The notes below the pieces were generated by a model. It was not told the DNA's origin, did no database searches, and worked only from the letters and a program-made list of their open reading frames with translations. A DNA stretch of 8,753 nucleotides, from NCBI GenBank assembly GCA_964371865.1, contig CAYJOR010000089.1, positions 1 to 8,753 on the forward strand, read 5' to 3'. Each line of letters starts with the position of its first letter. Position 1 is the first letter of the stretch. A program made the position numbers and the translations under genes. This DNA is from CAYJAZ01 sp964371865. GTDB taxonomy: Bacteria; Desulfobacterota; Desulfovibrionia; Desulfovibrionales; Desulfovibrionaceae. Positions 1-7,388 of the stretch are shown here, piece after piece.

Positions 1-2
1 TT

Positions 3-2591
3 TTAAGATAGCCCCAGTTCTTTAAAAATCAAATCTAAATCTTCCTCACTTGTTGAAACTGGTTCTAGCTGATTATTCTCAATAGCGTTAAGCATTGTTT
101 CTTCTTTTTCTTTTAAGCGCAAAAAGATTTGTTTATCCAAGGAGTATTCAATACCATTTTCAGAAAGAAAAGTATTTTGTATATAGTAATATTGTGTATA
201 TTGATTATCAGGTAGGCCTAAACGGTGAATTCTGTCTTTTGATTGGAGTAAATGCACAAGGTTGTAACTATATTCAAAGTAAACTGCATCATGACATACA
301 GAATGGAGAGAAACTGATTCAGCGAGGGTGTGTGGATTAGTAATTAATATTTGTATTTTTTTATCAAGGAATCTATCAACAATACTTTTTCGCTCTTCAG
401 AAGAAGTTTCCCCGTAGATATGTTCTGTTTTATAGCCTTTTGAATACAAATAATCGTCAATTCGCTTAATAGAATCAATAAATATACACCATACAATTAC
501 TTGTTTTCCTTCTTGGGCTAATTTTAAAATCGTATTTACACACACTAAGAATTTTTCTGTTTCTGTAATACTTTCTACATAGCTACTAATTTCTTCTGAA
601 AAGTCTTTATAGTCAATTTCTTCAATTTCTCCTCTTGTATCAAGAATATCCGAAAAATCTTCTTGGCTGTCATTAAGGCTTTCTAAAAGCATTTGAGGGT
701 TTGACTCTAGTTGAAGCAATCTAATAATAAGTGCTAATTTATTTTTTGCATATTTTAGTTTTAATATTTCAAAAATTCTATTTTCTTCCTCTGAAGCATA
801 GCTTGTAATCACTATCTCTGGATTTGCTAGAGGAACATTTAATTGATTCTTTGTCGTTCTACAGAAAAATGGTTGTAATTTATTATTGATTTCCTCAATA
901 TCGTTTACTGACGGTGAAGAGAGTTGTACTTCAGAAAAATTAAAAAATTCATCATATTCATCACGGTAAAGTATCTCTAAAAGGTTTCTAATATCAAGGT
1001 AGGAATTTGGAATTGGTGTACCTGTAATTGCAATTATCCTTTGGGCATCAGTTGCTACATCTTTTGCACTTATTGCTCGAACTCCTAATGGGGCTTTTAT
1101 CCTATGAATTTCATCAAAAACAAGTAAAACTCTATCATTAATAAGTCTTTTCACCTCTTCTAAATTGGATAACAGCATCTCATAATTGAATAATAATAAG
1201 TTTTTGTCTCCTGTCTGGAAGTTTATAGCTTTTTTCCTATTTATAGTTGTTTCATGACTATAGTCACTTATACAAAATTTTTTCAAAGCAATATGAGAAC
1301 CAAATGTAAAAATAAATTCTTCTTCCCATGCCCTAAAAGAATTCTTTGGTCCAATAACAATAAGTTTATCCACAAGATTTTGAGAATGTAAATATCCAAA
1401 AACACCAAGCACTGAAGAGGTTTTTCCAGAGCCTGGAACAGAAAAATTTGAACTCTTTTTCATGGTATACATGAAAAATGAATCCCACATTTGCTGTTCG
1501 CGCAATTTACGTGCCGTAATATTATCAACAATATTTTTATAATCACAAAATTTTTGATAAATTTTAGGCGATTTTTGCTTTATTATCAATCCAAGTTGTG
1601 CTCTTTCATTTATATAAAGCTCACGTTGGTCTATATGTTTCTCTAGTCGATCAGTTGTATAAAATTTAAGTCCTTTACTTAGAGCTAATGCCTCAACCAA
1701 AGGAATAATTCTTTTAAATGTGGTATAGGTAAGATTAGATTTGAAAAATATCTCACCATAACTAGAAGAAACGTCGTTAGTAAACTTCTTTACACGCATT
1801 TTATACTTTGAGCTATTTAGAATTCCAACAATATTCTCCATAGAAGTATTGCAATGAAGTTTTAACTGTTTATTGTTATAATCTAAGACTAGACAATCTG
1901 AGAGTAAAAGTGTTTTATCAACAATTAGCTCTCCTTTATTATAACTAAGAATATTTTCTAGGATTGCTTTTTCGACTTCGCAAACTATAACATTTTCATC
2001 TTTATTTGACCACAACTTCTCAAAGGTCTTCATGCTCTTATTGATCTTTTCATAGTCAAAACTTGAGGCTTGCCAACTGCACGTAATATCAAATGATTCA
2101 TAATTTCTATGGTATGCCGAATAGGTTTCGTTATTTGACCCTCTAAAGCTAATAATATTTCCTATATGGTCTTTCATTATACCAAATTTATCATGGAAAA
2201 TCCCTTTATGAGTAAAAGCCATCTTTATGTCTAGCACATTAATTGAAATCAGATAAGCTAGATTTGAAATATTCATTTCTTCTTCAATCGTTAGCTGCTC
2301 ATTTAAATTTTTTGTAAGTGCATTGATTGTTTCTTCACGTAAGGCATAACCTTTTTTGATTTCACTATAGTCTTCTTCTGATAGCTCTGAAGATATAATT
2401 AATCTATATTTATAGCCATTTTTTATAAAAGTTTCTAAGCCTTGCGCATAGCTTGCAAGAGATTTTGCAGAGAAATACGCAGAAGCTCTATCATACGATA
2501 CACTATTTGAAAGAACAGGAATATAGAATTCCTCACTAATATTATCATCATAAGTGTTGTATGTTGCTTTCAAATTAAGTGCGTTAAACAT
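3..2591 (-). CDS. PLD-like nuclease fused to SNF2-type superfamily 2 helicase
   Basis: This 862-residue protein probably moves along DNA using ATP and cuts it. Residue numbers count from the ATG at 2591. The N-terminal ~200 residues are a PLD-like domain: a YDRASAYFS segment, an HDK motif (H133, K135, with D141) and a GSNNE motif at 151-155. There is only one HKD set, so the nuclease would need to dimerise. The helicase core has Walker A PGSGKT (386-391), DEIH (493-496), TGTP (523-526) and motif VI Q783-x3-R787-x-H789-R790-x-G, as in SNF2 proteins. It is the last gene of a three-gene operon. I chose ATG 2591 because it overlaps the preceding stop as ATGTTTAA. An in-frame TTG at 2627 would add 12 residues but would create a 44-base overlap. 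The PLD-helicase family is common in defence islands. The role here is inferred. The gene ends two bases from the window edge but is complete. Confidence 0.9.
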   Translation of the reverse strand: MFNALNLKATYNTYDDNISEEFYIPVLSNSVSYDRASAYFSAKSLASYAQGLETFIKNGYKYRLIISSELSEEDYSEIKKGYALREETINALTKNLNEQLTIEEEMNISNLAYLISINVLDIKMAFTHKGIFHDKFGIMKDHIGNIISFRGSNNETYSAYHRNYESFDITCSWQASSFDYEKINKSMKTFEKLWSNKDENVIVCEVEKAILENILSYNKGELIVDKTLLLSDCLVLDYNNKQLKLHCNTSMENIVGILNSSKYKMRVKKFTNDVSSSYGEIFFKSNLTYTTFKRIIPLVEALALSKGLKFYTTDRLEKHIDQRELYINERAQLGLIIKQKSPKIYQKFCDYKNIVDNITARKLREQQMWDSFFMYTMKKSSNFSVPGSGKTSSVLGVFGYLHSQNLVDKLIVIGPKNSFRAWEEEFIFTFGSHIALKKFCISDYSHETTINRKKAINFQTGDKNLLLFNYEMLLSNLEEVKRLINDRVLLVFDEIHRIKAPLGVRAISAKDVATDAQRIIAITGTPIPNSYLDIRNLLEILYRDEYDEFFNFSEVQLSSPSVNDIEEINNKLQPFFCRTTKNQLNVPLANPEIVITSYASEEENRIFEILKLKYAKNKLALIIRLLQLESNPQMLLESLNDSQEDFSDILDTRGEIEEIDYKDFSEEISSYVESITETEKFLVCVNTILKLAQEGKQVIVWCIFIDSIKRIDDYLYSKGYKTEHIYGETSSEERKSIVDRFLDKKIQILITNPHTLAESVSLHSVCHDAVYFEYSYNLVHLLQSKDRIHRLGLPDNQYTQYYYIQNTFLSENGIEYSLDKQIFLRLKEKEETMLNAIENNQLEPVSTSEEDLDLIFKELGLS

Positions 2592-3801
2592 TTGATAACT
2601 CTTTAATTTCTGCAATAGTTTCTTCAATTCTTGTTAAAATGTCTATCAGCTCAACTTTTTGTTCCTCTTTTAATTTTATGAGAATATCTGTATTTATGTC
2701 TTCTAAGCTATCAAGAGCTTTACTTGCTAATTGTGTAGGTAAGTTTCTAGTTGTATCCTGGTCGACCTTTGCAACATTCTTTTCAGTTGCTCTTGCAAAT
2801 TCTTGCTTAAGTTCCTCTTGATTAGAAAGATTCTTGTTTATAGTTTCAACGGTAATTTCTTCTATAGATTCAATGACATCACAAACTTTTTCAGCTGTTT
2901 CCATTGTTTCTTCAATATATACTTGTAATTGGGCAGGCTTAGAGGCAATTTTCTTAATTTTTCGCATATAGCGAGTCATATCACCTTCTGGTGTTGTAGC
3001 AAACTGCGAAAACACAATATTTTTTATATCTTCTTTCTGTTCTTCATTTTTACATTTTTTTAGTATTTCAAAGAGCTCTTTAAGAGGATCAGCTAAGTTC
3101 ATCGTTCTAGCAAGATAGAACTGCTTTGGTGCTTTTATAAAATCTAAATATTCAACGAGTAGTTTTCCTCGTTCAACATCTTCTTTAACTGCTTTCTCTG
3201 GTTGATTAATACTATTTGCGTATTCCTTTGTCGATAAAAGTTTTCGCTCTACAATATCTTTATAAACACCAACAATTCTTTCTATAGGAGTATAGTCAAT
3301 TTTTTCATCTACACCATGTTGAAGCATTAACTCAAGCATTTTTATATCTTTTGCATTGTGCTCAATATCATGCTCTAAGATAACTGCATTAAATACTTGT
3401 GCTCTTCCTGTTTTTTCTTGTAGTTCACGTAAGCATGTATATCTTCTATTTCCATCAATAATTCTGCCATCAGATAAAACAACCCCTGCTTCTTGTTGTC
3501 CGATAAGCTCTATATTTTTAAGAGTCTTTTTAATTGCATCTTTATTACTCTCAACGATAAAGCCATGAATAATCTGATTGTAATCATCTCTATTAAGAGT
3601 ATCAAGTGACTGATTAGGGTTATCCATATCATACTGGCTCATCCAAGTTGCAATACGATCATTTTGGTCATTGAAAAATACTTGGTCGAGGTTTATACTG
3701 TAAACAGGGTATATTCTTGATTTTCCAGAAATGGATAATTGTTTAGTTTGCTTGGCATCAATTACGTAATTTTTTTCTATACCTTCTTTTAATAAATCCA
3801 T
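2584..3801 (-). CDS. ParB/Srx-fold N-terminal domain protein
   Basis: This 405-residue protein starts with a ParB-like domain. Residues 31-50 (YPVYSINLDQ, then N44 and R49-I50) resemble the first ParB box. Residues 107-127 hold the second box, with D116-G117-N118-R119-R120. Residues about 190-220 look like the helix-turn-helix that follows in ParB proteins. The rest is helical and charged, with a coiled-coil-like tail from about 295 to 405. ParB-fold proteins bind CTP or ATP, or act as nucleases, and the family also includes DndB/DpdB-like members of DNA-modification defence systems. There is no ParA ATPase beside it, so ordinary plasmid partition is unlikely. It starts 2 bases after the previous gene's TAG, behind an AAGGAG site, and its stop overlaps the helicase ATG by 8 bases. 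A regulator or sensor for the helicase-nuclease is my inference. Confidence 0.85.
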   Translation of the reverse strand: MDLLKEGIEKNYVIDAKQTKQLSISGKSRIYPVYSINLDQVFFNDQNDRIATWMSQYDMDNPNQSLDTLNRDDYNQIIHGFIVESNKDAIKKTLKNIELIGQQEAGVVLSDGRIIDGNRRYTCLRELQEKTGRAQVFNAVILEHDIEHNAKDIKMLELMLQHGVDEKIDYTPIERIVGVYKDIVERKLLSTKEYANSINQPEKAVKEDVERGKLLVEYLDFIKAPKQFYLARTMNLADPLKELFEILKKCKNEEQKEDIKNIVFSQFATTPEGDMTRYMRKIKKIASKPAQLQVYIEETMETAEKVCDVIESIEEITVETINKNLSNQEELKQEFARATEKNVAKVDQDTTRNLPTQLASKALDSLEDINTDILIKLKEEQKVELIDILTRIEETIAEIKELSNV

Positions 3802-3803
3802 AT

Positions 3804-6485
3804 CTAAATCTCCTTAAAGTATGTGTTATAATCTAAATATATCTTACTTGAAACTTGGTCGTAGTAAAGTGAACTATCTGCAACAATAGAGCGGATTTTA
3901 TAGATGTCGTAAGTGAGGTTATAGTTATCCTTAATTAGCTCTAGCAACTCATAGATTTCTATATTACTTTTTCCAGTTTCCTCAATGATATCCTCTATGA
4001 AATCAGCGACTTTTACATCAGCTTTGCCTTTATAGAGCAATCTATTTCTTGTGAATTTCTGATATTTTATGTGCTCCCTATCTTCTATTAGAATAGAAGC
4101 ATAGAACCAGTCATCAAAACCTAATTCATCAAGTTCATGTTCAATTCCTTGTTTTCGTAGTGAATGAATTGTAAAGTAAGAATTATCTTTTATCTGTCTT
4201 AAAATTTCATTACGATAATTAGCTAAAGATGTTTTAGTTATACCAGCTTCATTTAGCTTTCTAATGTTTATTAGTTTTTGTGGATAAAATTCAATTACTT
4301 CATACTTATGCTTTAATTTTGCAAGCTCTATTTGATATGGAGCCATATATTTGACCTCCTGTGGCACAGAACTTAGATCAATTATATTTGATACGGTTAA
4401 AAGCAAGTTTGCATACTCAGTAGCTGATTCATACTTATTACTAATAATATAGTTAGAATAAAGCTTATAACCTAAAGCCTTAATCGAATATGAATTTAAA
4501 TACTTAAAATCTTGGTATGGGAATAAATTTATAAAAATTTCTTCAAGTTGACTTCGTGTGTAAAAATCTTCCACTAACTTACTCGAAAATTGTTTATAGT
4601 ATTCTTGAGGTATAACGGGATGGTCAACTTCATAGACTCCTGCATGTGCATATACATTACATTGCTCAAGACTAGTAGCAATAAGACTACTTGCTTTGAT
4701 ACCATATTCCTTTTCAAATTCTTCAGCAAATTTGTTTTTTGAAATAGGGGCTAGAGTAAACAGTAAGTTTAATATTTGCTCATCAAAATCTACATTACCA
4801 AAATCTATATTTGGCATTCTTCTAAAGTCTATATGCGGATATTTTTCTTCACATATTCTTTTTAAAAGATTATGAAGTTCATATTCGTTTCGCATATCAT
4901 ATAGTTGCATTAAATCAGGATGTTCTCTAAAAAACTTTAGAGATGAATATCTTAAGTTACTAATATGTTCGATGTTTAGTTCTTCTATGAGTAAAGCAAA
5001 ATCATAGTTTATAAAATTATAGTGACGAAATTTTCGTCCTAAAGATGTAAGAACATTTCTACGTATAAGATTATTTTCAAATCCTCTTCCTGATAGCTGC
5101 AATTTTTCTTCATCTTCCTTATTAATATCAATTAAAAGTATTTCATATAGTTCTTTAAATTCATCAAACGAAATTGGGTTATTTGCAAAAGTTCTTATTG
5201 CATAATCAATCAACTCACTTCTACTACATTTTATTCGACTATTTCCAATGTAGACATAATCTCTGTAGATGACTTTTTCAAGCTTACGCTTAAATAGTTC
5301 AGGAACTGTACTATCAGAAAGAATTTCTTCTAGGGGAGTTTTACCTCTTTTTTTATATCTGACATAGAGGTAGTTATATGTTTGCTTGTCTCCTAGAGTG
5401 GTAATAAAGTCTTCTTCTTGAATGTCATAAGTAAGAAAAATTTGTTTATAAATATCTTCTTGAAATATTTTTTCTGATTTATTTAATTTTTCTAATATCT
5501 TATTCTCTGTAAGAGCAACACCTTGGCGAGTGAGCCCAAACTCTTTTCCGACTTCTTCAAGTGTTTGCCCACTAATCCGCCCCAAGAAGATTTTATACTC
5601 ACGGGCAGATAAGACGTCAATTGCTCCTAGAGCACAACTAGAGTAGTCAGGCATATAACATTTGTTATTAAAAAGAATAAGTTTTTTTTCATGGAGTAGT
5701 TCAGCAAGCAGGTTTTCAATAAATAAGCTATTAGCAAAACATGTAGGCATTATCGCAAGAAGTTTTTCAATATTATCACTTCCATAAATAAACTGCTGAA
5801 AATAGAAAACTATATATTTTTTTACATAGTCTTTTACTATTTCAGAAGAATAAATTTTACTTTTAAAGTCTAAAAAATCTTGCTCAGCAATAAGTTGAAT
5901 TTCATCAAAAAGAAGCTCTTCAACTTGAAAAAAAGTATCATTTGCTATTTCTTCATAAATTTCTGATAATAATTTTTCTGTAGGTGTCTGGTTTGCATTT
6001 TCTTTACAAACAATAGTATACTTTTTCTTACAATCTTCAACCTCTAATAGACTTTTACTTCCAAAATTTGGTATTTTTTTTAATTTATCGCTTGATATGT
6101 CATAAAATTTTGAAAGAAAGAGAAGATTTTCTCTTTTGAAACAGTTATATGTTCTTATGCTAAACCCTAATTCGTGCAAAGGTATGTCCGAATATTCTTT
6201 GCCTTTTAAGTCAATAAAGTATTTTTCATTACGTTCATAGGGGTTTGAAGAGGACTTTTCTTCTAGTATGATATATTCTGATTCGGGACTTTGGATTTCT
6301 ATAACTTTATCTAAAACTTCTTGAATGCTTTTTTTGCCTAGATTTTTTATTCGCCCAAGTAATTTATCATTATAAGTGAGTAAGTTTTGAAGAGTTAAAA
6401 TTCCATGCGCTAGCAAAGCATTATAAGTCCTTGGAGAAAAGTTTAACTTATCAATATGATCATTTAGGGAAATATATTTAAGCAT
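3804..6485 (-). CDS. Large DNA-binding protein with two alpha-CTD-like units and a sigma-4-like HTH
   Basis: This 893-residue protein is probably a sequence- or structure-specific DNA-binding component. Numbers count from ATG 6485. Residues about 8-61 and 102-156 each match the RNA polymerase alpha C-terminal domain: an RTYN helix start, then an [NF]xGxKSxxEV hairpin (LGKKSIQEV, FGSKSLLEV). Residues about 291-336 match sigma region 4 (SGQTLEEVGKEFGLTRQGV, then ENKILEKL). The middle ~400 residues are unassigned. The last ~55 residues look like a winged helix ending in a YYD...IYLDY strand pair. It is far too long to be RpoA and lacks its assembly domain. ATG 6485 has an AAGGA site 8 bases upstream. 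The longer TTG start at 6527 would add 14 residues and runs into the promoter region. It is the first gene of the three-gene cargo operon. Codon use is very AT-rich. Confidence 0.85.
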   Translation of the reverse strand: MLKYISLNDHIDKLNFSPRTYNALLAHGILTLQNLLTYNDKLLGRIKNLGKKSIQEVLDKVIEIQSPESEYIILEEKSSSNPYERNEKYFIDLKGKEYSDIPLHELGFSIRTYNCFKRENLLFLSKFYDISSDKLKKIPNFGSKSLLEVEDCKKKYTIVCKENANQTPTEKLLSEIYEEIANDTFFQVEELLFDEIQLIAEQDFLDFKSKIYSSEIVKDYVKKYIVFYFQQFIYGSDNIEKLLAIMPTCFANSLFIENLLAELLHEKKLILFNNKCYMPDYSSCALGAIDVLSAREYKIFLGRISGQTLEEVGKEFGLTRQGVALTENKILEKLNKSEKIFQEDIYKQIFLTYDIQEEDFITTLGDKQTYNYLYVRYKKRGKTPLEEILSDSTVPELFKRKLEKVIYRDYVYIGNSRIKCSRSELIDYAIRTFANNPISFDEFKELYEILLIDINKEDEEKLQLSGRGFENNLIRRNVLTSLGRKFRHYNFINYDFALLIEELNIEHISNLRYSSLKFFREHPDLMQLYDMRNEYELHNLLKRICEEKYPHIDFRRMPNIDFGNVDFDEQILNLLFTLAPISKNKFAEEFEKEYGIKASSLIATSLEQCNVYAHAGVYEVDHPVIPQEYYKQFSSKLVEDFYTRSQLEEIFINLFPYQDFKYLNSYSIKALGYKLYSNYIISNKYESATEYANLLLTVSNIIDLSSVPQEVKYMAPYQIELAKLKHKYEVIEFYPQKLINIRKLNEAGITKTSLANYRNEILRQIKDNSYFTIHSLRKQGIEHELDELGFDDWFYASILIEDREHIKYQKFTRNRLLYKGKADVKVADFIEDIIEETGKSNIEIYELLELIKDNYNLTYDIYKIRSIVADSSLYYDQVSSKIYLDYNTYFKEI
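3810..3815 (-). promoter_or_regulatory. Ribosome binding site of the ParB-like gene
   Basis: AAGGAG lies 8 bases before ATG 3801. It sits inside the last codons of the upstream gene (F-K-E-I-stop), so the ParB-like protein is probably translated by ribosomes finishing the large upstream gene. It also supports the TAG at 3806-3804 as a genuine stop. Confidence 0.75.
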
Positions 6486-6493
6486 GACAGATG

Positions 6494-6498
6494 TCCTT
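6494..6498 (-). promoter_or_regulatory. Ribosome binding site fixing the start of the alpha-CTD/sigma-like gene
   Basis: AAGGA lies 8 bases before ATG 6485, an ideal spacing. The upstream TTG at 6527 has no comparable site, so the ATG is preferred. Confidence 0.75.
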
Positions 6499-6532
6499 AT
6501 GCATAGCAAGTCTAAAGATTCTATCAAGGTAA

Positions 6533-6546
6533 ATTATAATATTATA
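6533..6546 (-). promoter_or_regulatory. Candidate -10 region of the cargo operon promoter
   Basis: Two perfect TATAAT hexamers (6546-6541 and 6538-6533, reading on the minus strand) are separated by two bases. They follow a T-rich run and lie about 50 bases before ATG 6485. No convincing -35 hexamer sits at 16-18 bases: a TTGACT at 6586-6581 is too far away. Some AT-rich hosts such as Campylobacter rely on an extended T-rich region instead of a -35 box. The composition of the region makes chance TATAAT matches possible. Confidence 0.45.
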
Positions 6547-6645
6547 AAAAGCAAGTATAAGAGCAATAGGAAGTTAGATAAGTCAAGGTGGAAAAATACA
6601 GAAAGCTAAAAAAATCTAGAAAAATATTTTTTTAATTTTCCTCTT

Positions 6646-6734
6646 AAAACAAAATCGCCAGCGTTTTTGTATTGATTTTACAAACAAACAAAACTTTGAT
6701 TGTCGTAAATATCGATACAAAGGCGTTCTGGCGA
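6646..6734 (-). terminator. Long imperfect inverted repeat, possible terminator of the mobilisation operon
   Basis: The arms at 6655-6681 and 6705-6734 pair over 27 positions, with a 2-base bulge (6726-6727), a 1-base bulge (6710) and a 23-base loop. The base of the stem is TCGCCAG/CTGGCGA. On the minus strand it begins 33 bases after the relaxase-frame stop and is followed directly by TTTTGTTTT (6654-6646), as in a factor-independent terminator. The stem is longer than usual. Its three non-Watson-Crick positions would be G-U pairs in plus-strand RNA but A-C mismatches in minus-strand RNA. It may therefore be a structured RNA or a single-stranded DNA element instead. Confidence 0.45.
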
Positions 6735-6767
6735 AATCGCGTAAGCGAAATGATGAATTAGATTACT

Positions 6768-7301
6768 TTATCTGCTCCAACCTATATTGTTTTGAACAGA
6801 GTGTTCTTGTTTCTTTTCCTGTTTCTTTTTTTGCTCTCTTAGTTCTATAACCGATTGTAATGTTATCTGATTTGATTTGAACTTGTCTTTATGTTTTGAG
6901 TCAATACCATAGCGTAGTTGAGCATAGAGAAGACCATAAATCCTAATATTGTCACTAAAAGAAATCTTGTGTCCGCTGTCAATAATTTTACCACCATTTT
7001 CAAAAGAAAAGATGATATTTCCACTTGTATCGACTTTATAGCTAAATCTACCTGCAACTTTTCTCATAATTTCAATAGCTAAGAGCTTTTTCTTGCTTTG
7101 CGAAGACGTTTCATTGTTTGATAAAATTCCGTATTGTCTTTTTAAATAATTTTCTCTTTCTATAAGCTTTTCTGAATAGTTATCACTATTTCTAATCTTG
7201 ACTTCTTCATTTCTATCAACTTCCTTCTTGGAACGCAAAACTTCAAGAGCTTTTTCATCACCGTTTTCAGCTTTGTCTTGAAGATACTGTAACCAGTTCA
7301 A
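6768..7301 (-). pseudogene. Severed C-terminal part of TraI-type relaxase (LPD7-like domain)
   Basis: This 177-residue open frame begins with a TTG that has no good ribosome site in front of it. It is in exactly the same frame as the relaxase to its right, and the frame is open from just after that gene's TAG (7385) through to the TAA at 6768-6770. Residues 3-23 (W-L-x-Y-L, then NGDEKALEVLRS) match the conserved W-x-x-[WF]-L-x3-A-x2-G-[DN]-x2-A-L-x2-L-R segment of RP4-type TraI. Residues about 86-132 resemble the LPD7 domain found in that part of relaxases (the NGGKIIDSGHKISFS stretch). The tail is Lys/Gln-rich. If the TAG were read through, the protein would be 528 residues. It is most likely a broken-off remnant. 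Internal initiation giving a separate C-terminal polypeptide cannot be excluded. Confidence 0.75.
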
Positions 7302-7385
7302 AGTCTTTACAGAAAAGTTCTTCCTAAATTCAATTATTTCTTGCTGTTCCTTGATTTTTGCAAGCTTTAAAAGTTCATGTTGTTT

Positions 7386-7388
7386 CTA
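7386..7388 (-). other. In-frame amber codon interrupting the relaxase
   Basis: TAG falls after residue 322 (A-V-T-R). The same frame continues without a stop for 205 codons and encodes conserved relaxase sequence. One base change from TAC, TAT, CAG, AAG, TTG or TGG would create it. This explains why the relaxase looks short and why an apparent orphan gene follows it. Confidence 0.85.

Larger units (their letters stand above)
6528..6767. other. Intergenic region between mobilisation block and cargo operon
   Basis: No gene is visible in this stretch. From right to left on the minus strand it holds: a small hairpin with stem TCGC/GCGA (6736-6747; its plus-strand loop is GTAA, a GNRA-type tetraloop); the long inverted repeat at 6655-6734; and an AT-only tract with the 12-base palindrome AAAAATATTTTT (6620-6631) and a T7 run further on. 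After these comes the TATAAT doublet that probably starts the cargo operon. The break in function and composition here is where cargo appears to join the mobilisation backbone. Confidence 0.6.

Noticed and set aside
2592..2627. TTG at 2627 as the helicase start
   Set aside because: It would overlap the ParB-like gene by 44 bases and add a Lys-rich 12-residue extension not expected before the PLD domain. ATG 2591 gives a typical coupled overlap.
95..3568. Short plus-strand open frames within the helicase and ParB-like genes (95-340, 2639-2821, 3356-3568)
   Set aside because: They are antisense to well-supported genes, of low complexity and without family features.
6486..6527. TTG at 6527 as the start of the alpha-CTD/sigma-like gene
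   Set aside because: The ATG at 6485 has a well-spaced AAGGA, and the added residues would lie right against the likely promoter.
6655..6734. Inverted repeat as an integron attC site or insertion-sequence ends
   Set aside because: No GTTRRRY core, transposase, integrase or flanking target duplication is visible.
3804..7388. Genome-wide reassignment of TAG to an amino acid as the explanation of the relaxase amber codon
   Set aside because: The large cargo gene ends in TAG at 3806-3804, immediately before a well-placed ribosome site and ATG of the next gene. TAG therefore seems to act as a normal stop there, although the cargo could have been acquired from elsewhere.
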